DNA from: Paulownia fortunei
Lineage: Eukaryota; Streptophyta; Magnoliopsida; Lamiales; Paulowniaceae
Assembly: GCA_019321725.1 (NCBI GenBank)
Contig: JAGSPU010000484.1
Span: 124,001-188,000 of the forward strand
DNA: 64,000 nucleotides
Reading direction: 5' to 3'
In this document: positions 1-11,712 of the stretch, piece by piece
Numbering within the stretch: position 1 is the first letter of the stretch
How the letters are laid out: each line of letters opens with the position of its first letter
Made by a program: the position numbers and the translations under genes
Notes under the pieces: generated by a model
Told to the model about the DNA's origin: nothing
The model's input: the letters and a program-made list of their open reading frames with translations, nothing else
The model's database searches: none

Positions 1-47
1 TTAATAATTATAAAAAAAACCAGGAAAATTGGAGGAGAGAAGCAAAC

Positions 48-865
48 CTCGAATTGTTCAAGATTTTCGTACATCCCTTCGTGGAGTTTAGCCCTCATTG
101 TGCCAAAGTCCATAGGCTCTTTAATGATTTCATAGTAATCCTCAACCTTTTAAGAAGACAATGCCAAAACTATTAGAGCTAGAAAAATTTCAGAATATAC
201 AGGTTACTAATTGAGATCAATACAAAAGACAAACCTCATCAGGATCAACTGGTTCAGCAAATATTTCATAAGTATCTCTCCTGGTGCACAAAGAACAATA
301 TTCAGTATTTTATATGCTGAAACTAATATAACTGCATAGATGAAATTATTCACCTTTGTAGTGTATCAAGAACGAGTTCAAGTATATGCTTGGCTGGCAT
401 TATTGATGCTTTGCCTAATAATATAAGAAATATAAACAAGAAGTAGCACGTTTGTCATAAAAGGGAAGTGTCATATACAAGAATTCATAACTTCACAGAA
501 TTGTGGACCAACCATTTGTGATTGCATGATCATCATGCTCTTGATTTTCTTTAATAATTTGCGATTCATGACCTGATCTCCACTCCACTGGTACCATCAA
601 CAAACCAAATTATTTGATCAGGCGCTGCTAATTAATCCATCATATCATAAGCATGATCTCACACTGCACAAGGGTCTCTTTTACAGGTTAAAGTAACTCA
701 CCGCAATCAGTTGAGTGATCTGCATTTTGTGGGCTGACTCTACCCTGCATGCATTACATGATAAGGGAGAAAATAATCAATCATTACATGAAGGTGGAAG
801 GTACATAAAGACGAATTGATGTCATGGATGAGATGTCTTTCATGAAACATAATTACATGAATAAT

Positions 866-912
<47 letters not shown>

Positions 913-1198
913 CACCTCAGCCATAATCATACCTGTGTAAAGTTGATGCAGAGATATGCACAATATATATATGTAAAGCAGTAATAACCTTCCAAACTTG
1001 TTTGGCTAATTTTGAGACGGAAGTAAAAGCTGAATCATCAAATTTCCTCTTGATCCTGGTCCTTGTCCTGGATAGCTGCCTCTGCTCTTCACCAAAAGTG
1101 TTTTGATGATTTTCCTTGCATGCATCAAGGGCTGAGATTCGTGGGCTTCTCCTCCTTTGCCCATCTCTCCCCATTAACTTGTGTATTTTCCTACACAT
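48..1198 (-). CDS. Bromodomain protein, 5' part (runs off left edge)
   Basis: Six exons join in phase on the minus strand: 989-1198, 702-744, 513-587, 354-414, 235-280 and 48-146, all with GT-AG borders; the rest lies beyond the left edge. The N-terminus is basic (QRRRSPRISALD near the start). An acidic/polar linker follows, then a bromodomain whose start is visible as HILELVLDTLQRRDT, EIFAEPVDPDE and EDYYEIIKEPMDFGTM. The last block is the ZA-loop signature, in which the PMDF run packs against acetyl-lysine. Bromodomains read acetylated histone tails in the nucleus, so a chromatin-reader role is inferred from the family. It resembles the small plant bromodomain proteins of the Arabidopsis At1g58025 type (from memory). 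The start is either the ATG at 1198 (in-frame stop directly upstream) or the next in-frame ATG at 1174. A 5'UTR exon around 1340-1410 is possible. It is divergent from the RING gene to the right. Confidence 0.85.
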
Positions 1199-2402
1199 TC
1201 AGCCCTTCGTGTCAGCCCATATCAAACTAGCTAGTAAGAGTATTAAACAATAAAGAGACCCTTGTAGTATTAATATAAAAATCATAACCAACAAAAACAC
1301 ACATACACATACACATACACTCGAGGATCTCAAATTTTGTACCTGGACATTGAAGTAGAGATGGTGATATGCGGGAGCCAGGTTTTTGGATTTGAAAGAG
1401 TAGAGACATTGGAAAATGAAAATAATTGGTGCTGCTTTAAATAAGAGAATGGAGAATTAGGCAAGAAACGTTATTAGTAGAGATTGTTGCAGGAGATCAC
1501 CCAGCTATGGTTACTCTTCTGTATATGGACAAGAAAGATTCAGAACTTCCTTGGACCTTACAAATTAACAACCTGCCGTTATTTGGTAGTTTAAGAGTAT
1601 ATCTTTTTAAACTCAACGTACTGTTTAAGAATGATTTCTTCCATGTTGATTCATCCAGCATTAAAATGGCGATACCACCTTTGAATCTTACCATTTTTTA
1701 ATTTGTTTGTAAAGTTTTATAAAAAATAAAAAGAAAAAAAATTGTTTGTAAACTACTTTCAATAAAGCGTGAAACTGATTGATCAACAATTTTAATATAC
1801 TTAATCTTACTAGTACAAATTAATATTGGAGTACTAAACTAACAACAGTTTTTGCGATTAGTATAGTGCAATATCTTTAAAATTAAAAATAAATGTGACA
1901 GTTTAATAATCCAAGCTAGTAGTCACAATTTTTTTTTATTCCAAATATAAAGATATATACTTTATACCAATATACACAAGTCATTGTAACTTGATTGTAC
2001 TGCATTTGCCATTTGCATATAATAGGATACTATTCAACAAGAAGAGATATTCCAATGGAGATTAAAAAATGCATTCAAGTTGCTAGAAAATCATCTGTAC
2101 CACTAAATCTTCAATTTTACATAAAAGAGATTTATTTGTGACATTAAAAAAAAAAAAAAAAGTTTATCAAAAATATGTTATGATTTTGATCTAACATTTA
2201 TTCCTTTTCTTTCTTTTTCTTTCTTTTTCTTTTCTTTCATTTCAACATACAAAAGAAAAAAATTGAGAAGATCTTAAATTTAATTCAAAGTGATATACAA
2301 TTAGTACCATTAATGCAATTTCCTATGTACAGTTGTGTTGGCGTTTCCACGCAAGCACCAAAGTCAAATTTTGAAATTGTGGGGCTGATTTGAAAAAAAA
2401 AA
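1199..2402. other. Divergent intergenic region between bromodomain and RING genes
   Basis: About 1.2 kb lies between two divergent genes and should hold both promoters. A possible minus-strand 5'UTR exon with a donor near 1340 belongs to the bromodomain gene. The rest is AT-rich, with a CTTTTT-type pyrimidine repeat around 2202-2240. The short ORFs at 1497-1701 overlap on both strands and have no recognisable domain. A (TA) run at 868-909 sits in the first intron of the bromodomain gene. Confidence 0.5.
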
Positions 2403-2412
2403 TATAAAAATA
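2403..2412 (+). promoter_or_regulatory. Possible TATA box of the RING gene
   Basis: TATAAAAATA lies in an A-rich stretch. A transcription start about 30 bases downstream would put a 5'UTR exon at roughly 2440-2700, ending at a GTAAAT donor. Position and sequence fit a plant TATA box, but the surrounding AT-richness makes chance matches common. Confidence 0.35.
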
Positions 2413-2439
2413 AAAAACAGAGTTGAAGAGTTGATGATG

Positions 2440-3284
2440 TCCGAGCGTGAGTGCAAGTGTTAATACTTAATTGGTACACAGCGTTTCCTCCACTCACTGA
2501 GTCACTCAGTCCCACCACTCTTGACTCTCTCATTTTTTGCCCTTTTCTTTTTTCCTCTTATCTTTACCCAACCAACCCTTTTTATCCTCCAATTTTTTTC
2601 TCCTCTCTTTCGCTTCCGATTCACAGTTTTGGACTTCCATCGAGCACCAGCAGCGCAGCTACTTGACCATAGCTTCAGTGGTTGGTTTCTTATCCATCTG
2701 GTAAATTTCTTTTTGTTTTATTCTTTTTTTTTTTCCGCTAAAAATATCATCTTGAATTTATCTCCCAAGTCCCAACCCCATATTGGATCTTGCCCACACC
2801 CCTGGATTTTTCGCATTCTTCATCACTTTAATTTCTTGTCTCCCTTATCTTTTTCCCAGTTGTCAATTCTTCATCTAATGATGGTTTAAGCTAATTACGG
2901 ATGTGAAATTTCAATTTAATTAATACTTCTGACTTGGACGATGTAAATGTGAAAATGACTATTTCAATTCTCTGTGTACAAGCCCATTCTATGGACTTCA
3001 GTTTCTTTGGATTCCTGGGATTTCTTTGTTTATCTGTTATCATTATGTGTCCATTTCAATTTGTATGCAGGTTCAAAGAAATTGTTTTTCGCTTTCTCTC
3101 TTTTGTTCTTCTTATAAGTATCTGACATTTTTAATAGGGGAAACTGGAGAGGCCGCTACTCACAACTCTCAAGTCTCGCCTACAATATTGATTTCCCTAA
3201 ACTATGCGCACACACATCATCCGAATCATTTGTATTTAGCTTTCCTGACTTTCTTTTTGTTTTACATTTTCTATGCAGTTGTAC
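2440..3284 (+). other. 5' leader and leader intron of the RING gene
   Basis: The leader is pyrimidine-rich up to about 2700, where CATCTG is followed by a GTAAATTTC donor. The acceptor is TATGCAG ending at 3278, six bases before the start codon. A second acceptor-like TATGCAG near 3070 could give an alternative leader exon. The small ORFs in this stretch show no known domain and are read as non-coding. Confidence 0.55.
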
Positions 3285-5024
3285 ATGGATGTCAATTCTG
3301 AAAGTAATTTGGGGGAATCTTCTCAATCCTCCACACTTGGCTACATATGCGACAGTTTAGCTGTTAATAACACTTCCTTACATGTCCTTTCAGCCACGTG
3401 TGCTTTATGCCATAGAATCCTTTCATCAGATAATGAGACTGGCGACCTTGAAGCTATCAGCGTATGCGGTGATTGCAAATTTTTGTTGCTGGAGGATCTT
3501 GAGACCACCTCACCTGATGTGTACGCAAGGAGAATGCCTGTATCAAGAAGAAGGTACAACAGCTCTGAGTCCATTGAGAGTATGTTCTCTCAACAATTTT
3601 CACAAATGATCACCCTGGCAAGGCAAAATCATTCCACGGTTTTCGAGCATGATAATCAGTCTGTTGATGGAGATGGTGCTGGTGCTGCAAGGTTTGTTCA
3701 GCGTACAAGTTCTCGTACTACTCCAAGTGGGTCTAGAAGATGGAGGAGAGTGTTTTCAGATACTGAAAGTGATGGCTTTGATTCTCTATATGGGGAGAGC
3801 GAATCAAATGTCAGCTTTAGGAGATATAGGGCTTTCCATGGTGAGGCTGATTCCATTTCTTATAGTGCCTATGGTGGAGACTCTGATGCCTCTGTTGATG
3901 GCCAGAGTTTCTTGGAAAATGAAAATTTTGTACATCCAAATGGAGAAAGTGAGCTAGAAAGTGATACTGATATTGACCCAATGAATGCCGGTCTCTACCA
4001 GTGGAACTCAGAAGACGAGGAAGAAGAAGAAGAAGTTGAAGATGATAGTGAATGGGAGGAAGCTGACATTGAGGGAAACACACTTGAGTCTTTGAGAGCT
4101 GGAGCTCAGCTTCATGGGTCATCGAGATCGAATGGGAGCAATGTCTACATTAATTGGCGCAGACAATTTTTGTCCCCTGAAGTTGAGGGTACATTTCCGC
4201 TCAGAATCCGTGAGAGGATACAAGCACACACTGGTGACTTATTAACCAATTTCGAAGAGTCGGAGGCACGGAATTATGTTGGAGATTCTGGAGATTACCT
4301 TGATGCCAGAGGCTTTGAAAATCTTCTTGACCATCTTGCTGAAACTGAAAGTTCAAGGAGAGGGGCACCTCCTGCTTCTGTATATTTTGTAAATAATATG
4401 CCATGTATGACCATTGGTGAAGACAAGCTGGATAGTATGGCATGTGCAATCTGCAAGGACTCCTTCACTGTTGGCACTGTTGTAAATCAGCTTCCTTGTT
4501 TTCACCTCTATCACCCTTCCTGCATCTTGCCATGGTTAAGTGCAAGAAATACATGCCCACTTTGCCGTTATGAGCTCCCGACTGACGACAAGGATTATGA
4601 AGCAAGGAAGAGAAATGGGGGCAACGATTATGAGACGCTTATCCATCAGCATGATGTGAATGATGATAGTTCCTTGGATGCCACATATGATGCTGTAGTG
4701 GATGAACCTTCTCAACTTCATCATGATAGACAGCAAAGGGAACTAGTTAATGCAGATTCTGTCAGGGAGAATGGTGCCGGGGCATTCCAAGAAATAGGTG
4801 GTTCTTCCTTGCTGCTGCAGCTGCTCCAATTGTCAGTATGGTTGGCATTTCTCTCATGTTGTGGTTTGGCAATCCTTCAGCAGATAGAAGATGCCGAAGT
4901 GGCCGCATTCCCTACCGTAGAGAGAATAGCCAGAGGAGGTGGTGGTCGTTTTTCTAACTTGTTTTCTAATAATCAGATTTGTGTTAGAATCAGTGGACTC
5001 CTGATGGATTTCCAAAAGTTCTGA
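3285..5024 (+). CDS. RING-H2 E3 ubiquitin ligase with N-terminal zinc ribbon; tail out of frame
   Basis: A single coding exon, 579 aa as read. The start is the ATG at 3285, because the splice acceptor at 3277-3278 removes the upstream ATG at 3273. A Cys4 zinc ribbon occupies residues 39-64 (CALC...CGDC). A Ser/Asp-rich middle with an acidic run near residue 242 follows. The RING-H2 finger spans residues 387-427 (CAIC, C-F-H, H-P-S-C, CPLC), with all eight zinc ligands present. Such proteins bind E2 enzymes and ubiquitinate substrates in cytosol or nucleus; the substrate is unknown. The layout matches plant ligases of the At5g60820 type. Oddity: the conserved hydrophobic tail of the family (WFFLAAAAPIVSMVGI, ending RRWWSFF) is encoded at 4799-4957 in another frame. 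The in-frame C-terminus after about residue 500 is therefore probably wrong. One base is missing between about 4745 and 4800, most simply at the G run 4779-4782. Confidence 0.9.
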   Translation: MDVNSESNLGESSQSSTLGYICDSLAVNNTSLHVLSATCALCHRILSSDNETGDLEAISVCGDCKFLLLEDLETTSPDVYARRMPVSRRRYNSSESIESMFSQQFSQMITLARQNHSTVFEHDNQSVDGDGAGAARFVQRTSSRTTPSGSRRWRRVFSDTESDGFDSLYGESESNVSFRRYRAFHGEADSISYSAYGGDSDASVDGQSFLENENFVHPNGESELESDTDIDPMNAGLYQWNSEDEEEEEEVEDDSEWEEADIEGNTLESLRAGAQLHGSSRSNGSNVYINWRRQFLSPEVEGTFPLRIRERIQAHTGDLLTNFEESEARNYVGDSGDYLDARGFENLLDHLAETESSRRGAPPASVYFVNNMPCMTIGEDKLDSMACAICKDSFTVGTVVNQLPCFHLYHPSCILPWLSARNTCPLCRYELPTDDKDYEARKRNGGNDYETLIHQHDVNDDSSLDATYDAVVDEPSQLHHDRQQRELVNADSVRENGAGAFQEIGGSSLLLQLLQLSVWLAFLSCCGLAILQQIEDAEVAAFPTVERIARGGGGRFSNLFSNNQICVRISGLLMDFQKF

Positions 5025-5163
5025 GCAGTTTTATGGGTTTCTTGAATCTGGATCTTGTACTTCAAGTGTTAAAGAAGACTTGACTGTCTTGTTAGGTGCT
5101 CTATTTTGTTCAAGCAGGTGTCAATTGTAATCCTTGTCAACTTACCGGCAGTTTCTATGAGCC

Positions 5164-5169
5164 AATAAA
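5164..5169 (+). promoter_or_regulatory. Poly(A) signal of the RING gene
   Basis: AATAAA lies about 140 bases after the stop codon at 5022-5024, in a T-rich 3' region. It is the best near-upstream element before the convergent PILS gene. Confidence 0.45.
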
Positions 5170-5665
5170 CTGCGAGGATAATTTACTCTTGCTGAAGCAG
5201 GTTAACTTTATTGTATATGCTGGCGTTGACATCTCAGATCATAATTGAAAGTCACTTATCGTTCTCTAATATGTTGTGTTCTGAATCTGATTGTAAATCA
5301 CGTACTCTTTTATCTTTTGGGAGAGGCTCATGCAACTGTGTTCTGAATTATTAATGGCTGGAAGGGCTTTTGAACAAACTGATGGGTTAAACAAGTTGAT
5401 ATATTGAGAATTGAAGAGACAAGAGTTGAAAATTTGGATGTTTAAATGTAACAATGAAATTTTGTACATATTATAGGTACACTTATACTAGTGATCTCTG
5501 CCTTAATCTACCCTCACTATTGGCAGTGCCAAGCATGAATTAGCATAAACCAGCTTGTCTTGCTCGGTTTGCCTTCTTGTTTTCTTCATAGAGGAAGACC
5601 AAGGTTGATCAATAAAAAGAGCAGCTGACTTCCCCTTCTATTATGGTTTCACTGAATAAACAACT
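5170..5665. other. Convergent 3' intergenic stretch
   Basis: Holds the 3' ends of the RING gene (plus) and the PILS gene (minus). No gene or repeat was recognised, apart from a short minus-strand ORF at 5266-5469 with no domain. Confidence 0.5.
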
Positions 5666-8600
5666 TTAAAATAGTATGTTGAGATAAAGAATAATCCATC
5701 CAGCCATTGAGAAAACAGCAAAAATATGAACCCAGAACAAGACGGCTGCTGCCTCCCTCCCACATCCTCGTAAATTGGCAACAGCACCTGTAAATATGGG
5801 AACATTAATGTCAACACCCTAAAAACACAAAATATATATATATATATATATATAAAATTTAAAGTCAGGCACAGTGCTTAATCGGCATCACCATCTCGTA
5901 CCAACTGTTTCCCTAATTCCTAATCAATGTTGCAGTTGTATCTGGAAAAGATCTACTCACTTACACAACTGCTTTTGCATATGTTGCGTGCACCATGATA
6001 TAAATTACAGAGAATTGAGGATGGCCCTTAAAGTGTTCACTAATGTACTGTCTTTCTGATATATAGAATGCTCGAAAAACAAGAATACTTCACTTCAATG
6101 CTTGAGATGTGTTGTCTTCATGAAATGCTTACCTGAAAGCACAGAAGTAGGCATCGTGTGCTGGAGTAGAAGCACAAATCTAAACATTTTATCACCTTGG
6201 GGCAGGAACCCTAGCTTATCAGCCAGCATGACAATGCCTAGTCCGGTTGGCGGAACCAAGAGCAGTCGCCCAAAAATAATAGCTGCAGTGGTCCGGGCAC
6301 CAAGTTTTGAACTCCCTGGCCCTGCATGCATTCATATTTAGTCACTTCTCTGATCAGGCAGTAACGAGAATGCATTAATAATAGGACTAGGCAAGTTATA
6401 GAATCCTGGTGGCTGGATGTAGGATTTAAGGAATTTTTCCATAGCTTGCTTACCATCCACGAGGTTGCCTCCTAAAGCCAACAATATGCATGGGATCATT
6501 GCTTCCCTGATAATGAACCATATTGTTAGAAAATAATTATAACCATTTACCAAATAGCATACAAGTTAGCCCATCCTGTGCTATTTAATCTACTGGCATG
6601 AAATCAAACCCACTTTTCTACCACCAGTTTGGTAAGACTTGTAGTTCCAATGTTACTGCATGTAATATTTATGCTTCAAGCACCAAATTAAGCTCAGTAA
6701 GTAGCTCGCTAAATCTCCCTGCCCCCACCTCTTTAATTAGTAATTTATTACATTATCACCAACAATAAGAGATGATCAAAGCAACAGATTCACAAGGAAT
6801 AACCAAATAATCTCATTCTAGGAAAGAGGAGCATACCCAAGAATCATGCAGCTGTCTGTAAAAAAGTAGAGAGGAGCATCTGAAGTGAAGACTAATTTCT
6901 TCAGAAAAGGAACGCATCCTATTAATATTGCAAGGATCTGTAGAAAAAAATTACAAATAATAAGGAACGTGGCAATTCTTCTACATAAATTATCATGCGC
7001 ACAGCAAAATCATGCAAAAGAATAGATAGAGTTTTTCTATGCATTTTGTGCAATGAACAGCAACTACTTCTTGAGTTTTGAATGCCACAATTATAGCTGG
7101 TGATTACATCCTTGGCCTAATCAATTTATTAACTTGACTAGCTAGATAACCAGACATGGTAGCAAGACAAGAGACAGAGATGTGAGGGATAGGTCTAATT
7201 CCAAATAAACATGCATGCAAATATGAACACCCAGGAGCAAGCAACAAAAACTGAACTGGATGCGTGTAACAAACTCAACATGGAGATTATTCAGCAATAA
7301 TATTTTGTGAAAGACAGTGTTCAGAGAAAACCCTTCTCTGTTGAGGAATTCCACGGGCTCCATGCTAGAAATTTCTTTTAAAAACAAACTTCTTATCAGG
7401 TATAGGCCTGAACAAGGCATAATAATACAACACTGCAACAGAGGCTTCCCAACGTTCATAAATTCTACTACTTGATCTGGCCAGTATAGACAGAAACATG
7501 ATGCTTCTACCAGAGGACGTGTCAAATTCCACTATATGGTTCATTATATTACCTGCAGGATGAGTGTGCCAAAAAGAATTGCCAAATTGCCAAATTGCCA
7601 ATCATTCACAACAAAGAGTTTTACAAGACCTACATGTATTGATGAAAAGAAAAGAAGAGAGTAATAACTTTTAATAAAAAAGAAATCATGAAAGACACTA
7701 AACTTACAGAAGCAATAATTGGAGGTTGAAGGATTTGCTTGAGCTTCAATTTTTCATAAATATATTTCAGAAAATCTTTGACCTGCATGAAAGGCAGCAG
7801 GAAGTGAGAGATTTAGTAACAAACCAGTCACATAAATTAAATGCAGTTGCATGGCTAGGTTGCTCGATCAGAATGCAGTGAAGACCGAGGCCAACAGGAT
7901 TGACCATGTATGCTAAATCTGGGATTGTTGCCTGCTGTTTTTGATATCCCCTGTGTGCAAAAATCCACACCAAAATAGTATACTCCTTTACAAGCACTTC
8001 AATAGAGATGAATAGAGAATTGCTGCTGTCGGGTAATTTCCAGACAATTATTGCGTCCTGAACGTTGGAGATTCTAAGAACTAGTGATATAGCAGGACCA
8101 ACAGCTTGGAAAACCATGAAATTGTTGAATCTTTCAACGTCACTTTCACAGCACCCAAATAATGATCAGATAAGTGTACACATAATGCATACAGCTTCAG
8201 TCCCGAACCACCAAGTCCCAAACATGGAATCCTTGTTTTATATAGTTAATTAAATGCAAAGATCACATAAGCCTAAGATTCTAGCTGAATATGAATTTAA
8301 ACTAGGTTCTCACCTTTTCTTTCTTCGTAGCACTTGAATGAGCTGGTATAGCCTCCTCTGCAAGCAGGGGAAGTTGCTCAGGAGAATTATCTTTAGCATG
8401 GGCGTTGGGGCTATTTCTAGTAGGATTCTTAATGGGCATATTTCCATCTTCAACATCAAAAGTTCCACCAGGAGGAGGGGCAAGCATGTGAAAAACATAG
8501 GTATACAGGACAATTGCACCAACCTAGGAGAAAAACAGATTGTTGAGTTCCTATGCCAAAAAGGGCTAAAACTATGCAGATGGTCAATTGAAGGGCTAAC

Positions 8601-10880
8601 ATCCATTATGGTTTGTGTTCTATAGGGGTATATCTACTTTTTACTTTTTCAAGCAATGCACCAAGAGTCTAGGAATTCCTTGAAATAAACAAGTAATGTA
8701 AACATGAATAGAAGGCATAAAAGATTGAACAAGCTCCAAAAGTTGCCAATAGTTTGACTTCCTACAACATATATATCAGTGATATTCACTAGATATCAGC
8801 TCAGATCATTAATTGTGAGCAACAACTTACCCATTGGCCGAATGAGATGTAGGCATTTCCATCTTGAGAACATTTATTAAAGTCACCGAAAGGGTTTGAT
8901 TTATCTCGACACAATGCAGCAATCAAGACAAGTGGCACATTTCCAATGTTCCCTAAAAGAATGAAAAAAATTTCAGAAGACCTAGAGTTTTGATGCTAGA
9001 ATCCATCATCAATGCGAGTGTGCAAAACATGTCAGAATCACACACTCAAGAGACAGAAAACACAATAGAAAAGGTGTTGCTATTATCCATGTCAGAATCA
9101 CACACTCAAGAGACAGAAAACACAATAGAAAATGTGTTGCTATTATCCATATCGATTGAAGAACAAGAAATTAATTTATTATTTAGCCCATCTCGAGCAT
9201 AAAACAAAACACGGACCTATCTCTATCAACCTACAACCAGAATAAGAAAGAGGAACTCAATTAGATACTAACTGCATGTAATGATCTGCTGACCCTACTA
9301 GAATACAAGTTCAGTGTAAGGAAAGGAGCAATTTTTGTATCAGTCAAATTTTGAAATGTTATTATGTAGAAAAAGCTGCAAGTCATCAATTTCACCTGGT
9401 GCTTTTTTTCCTCCCTGGGTAAGTAATAGGAGAATATTAAAGTTTTGACTTTCTAATCTCAGCGACTGTGCAATTCTTTTTTTTAGTTAGTTTTAGACAG
9501 TTTTAATGCACACACTCCGATTTTTGTTTTAATGTGTTCATTTACAGAATTACTTCTGGTGTAGCCAAAAGTGTTGTGTTATTTCTAGGCATGGATTGGA
9601 ACTTTGCAATTGATGTTAATAGAAACTACCTACATGCATCAATGAAGCATCCTTTTTTCACACAAAAGTTGAAAAAGACTTTCAGAAAACATAGATGGTA
9701 GAGACTGTAATATTTATAAATCCATTAATGTCAATTCACAAGAGAAGAAGCACATGCAAGTCTACTAAGGTGCATCATACAGCACCCACATTTGACATGT
9801 CAGCTTCTACCTGCTCTCATGTCATTTCAACTATTATTAGCCATGCATGATAAAATTGCACCAAAAGGTACACCGGTATCAGCAACAGAAATCAAAGTAC
9901 AATTATTATTTTTGTTCAAATTACACCCTGACAGGTGATATGAGCTCAATACGTAAGAACGGAATCAGCCCTATGGTGGAGTACTTACCTATTCCAATTT
10001 GTATTACGGTAAATTTGAAATATGGGTAAGGAGGACGGACAATGGACGCAACAACAAGACCTATAATGGAGCCTGATATGGTGGCAAGAACAACATTGAA
10101 AGGAATGAACCACCTGCAAAATGAGAATGTCAATTGAGTACTTAAACTAGTTATTGCTATATAAATGAGCAGGTATGCAAATCCTTACCATTCAATCATT
10201 TTTTGGAAAGTTATTGCTTGTCCCAGTTGAGAAAATATCAAACAAGGGAGCAGAAGTGAGAAGACCAGCTGCATCAAGTCATACAAACAATGCATGATGC
10301 ATATGGTTATGGATAAACAAGCACATGTGAAATGTGGAATGTAAATAATCTCATCTGCCAATGGCTCTAAAGCAAAGCAGATCTTACAAAGTTTATCACA
10401 CTTCCACACAAAAAAGGAATTTAAATAATCACAAAAAAACAGACATGGTTCAGCTCACAATTAAATTGCTTTGATCTCCTTATTTCAAAATCCAATCCTC
10501 GTGAGATGTTTTCTTTTACTATTGGATAATTAAAGCTATCTTAATAGCTTACTGCACTACACGAAACATAGGAAGCAATAATCTTCGACACCATTAATTG
10601 GTAACAATGGCGTATTCCAAAATTGTGCAACAAATAAAAAATTTACAGCCTAAGGAAGCAACCTTGCAGGAAATTGTTTGCTTACCCCATTTAAGAGCTT
10701 CCTTCCATTAGCAGGCAAAATGTTTACATACTTGGAGGCCATGAGAAAGCCCAGGAAACACATGGTAAAAACTTTTGCTATGGGCAGAACAGCAATCTTT
10801 ATGGTCCCAAGCAGTGACTCTCCACCCTTTTGGGGCTCTGTTAGGACCTGAATCAATAACCTTTGCATTCTATCCGTCAT
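5666..10880 (-). CDS. PILS: PIN-LIKES (PILS) auxin carrier, PILS2/PILS6-like
   Basis: Ten coding exons join in phase: 10686-10880, 10189-10268, 9989-10113, 8831-8952, 8314-8523, 7708-7782, 6837-6937, 6454-6506, 6133-6321 and 5666-5787, 423 aa in all, a normal length. All borders are GT-AG. Family landmarks in order are LLGTIKIAVLPIAKVFTMCF, SLLLPCLIFSQLGQAITF, WWFIPFNVVLATISGSIIG, GNIGNVPLVLIAALCRD, LAPPPGGTFD before a long charged loop, PFLKKLVFTSDAPLYFFTDS, EAMIPCILLALGGNLVDG, LQHTMPTSVLSG and LRGCGREAAAVLFWVH. PILS proteins are multi-pass ER membrane proteins with two bundles of about five helices around a cytosolic loop. They are thought to hold auxin in the ER and so limit nuclear auxin signalling. 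The conserved GGESLLGTIKIA start points to the PILS2/PILS6 clade (from memory). The start is ATG 10880; a second ATG is at 10868. Confidence 0.93.
9029..9148. repeat. 60-bp tandem duplication in a PILS intron
   Basis: Two adjacent 60-bp copies (9029-9088 and 9089-9148) differ at one position. They lie in the intron between exons 8831-8952 and 9989-10113. The duplication is recent and non-coding. Confidence 0.95.
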
Positions 10881-10966
10881 CTCCTTATAAAAGCCCAAAC
10901 TTGAAAGCTGCTGGAATTTTTCTCGTAAGGGCAGGAAATAGTTCTCTCTGATAATCCCGGGAACAG
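10881..10966 (-). other. PILS: 5'UTR part of the first PILS coding exon
   Basis: An AG acceptor (TTAATTCAG) ends at 10967, and no in-frame ATG occurs between it and ATG 10880. The mRNA therefore probably starts in an upstream leader exon, perhaps in the GA/CT-rich stretch near 11330-11450. Confidence 0.5.
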
Positions 10967-11592
10967 CTGAATTAAGAGAATAAATACATTGGTATATTAT
11001 GAAATTGAAGATCTAAGAAAGAAATATCCATTAATACAAAAATTATCGGCTGAATAGATGAACAAAGAATCAGAAAAAAAATATTTAAAAAGAAATTAGA
11101 GAAATTGGAAACACAGAGAGCGAAAAGAAAGGAAGAAAGGGAGATACAAATCAAGAATTAAAGGCGGCTGTTGATATTCCAATAGAGGTTGCAGAAGTGA
11201 TTAGACAGACGATGATGCTATAGCAATTTTAATCTCTATTTAAGATAGGTAAATAAATAAACATAAACAAATAGAGTGAATTTTATCCTTCTCCCATATT
11301 TATAGGTAAGATAACGTAATTATTTTGTCATGTAACTCTCTCTGGCTCTCCCTCTCTCTCACGGTCTCCAGAGAGAGAAAGACTTTGGAGAAAGAGAGAG
11401 AGTCCAGACTTAACCCTCCCCTCTTCCTCCCACTCCTGCTCGCCATGGGCTTCCCCATTTCCTATTCGCGCAAGACGGTGGGTGGGACCTTTCCCTTTTC
11501 CACACATCTGCTGCCAAGTGCCAAATATCTGACACTTTGTGCTCCTATATTATTAATTTATATCATATTCCCTGTCTTTAATTGTTTCTCTG

Positions 11593-11712
11593 CATTTTAT
11601 TTTTTGTTTATTATATAATGGACTTTTTGTATCATTTTATTTTTTGTTTATTATATAATGGACTTTTTGTATCATTTTATTTTTTGTTTATTATATAATG
11701 GACTTTTTGTAT
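11593..11712. repeat. 40-bp tandem repeat, three copies
   Basis: Three identical head-to-tail 40-bp units (11593-11632, 11633-11672, 11673-11712), each starting CATTTTATTTTTTG and ending TTTTTGTAT. Perfect identity suggests a recent, probably length-variable minisatellite. Confidence 0.97.

Noticed and set aside
7560..7640. Intron stretch on the minus strand reading DWQFGNLAILFGT, like part of a membrane protein
   Set aside because: PILS exons 7708-7782 and 6837-6937 join in phase without it, and it has no place in the family alignment. The repeated GGCAATTT phrase explains the peptide.
7767..8117. Minus-strand ORF of 116 codons overlapping a PILS exon
   Set aside because: It is mostly intron 7783-8313 read through. 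Splicing gives the real frame, and the peptide has no domain.
9029..9148. Spaced repeats that could suggest a CRISPR-like array
   Set aside because: The two copies are directly adjacent without spacers, in an intron of a plant nuclear gene. The same reasoning applies to 11593-11712.
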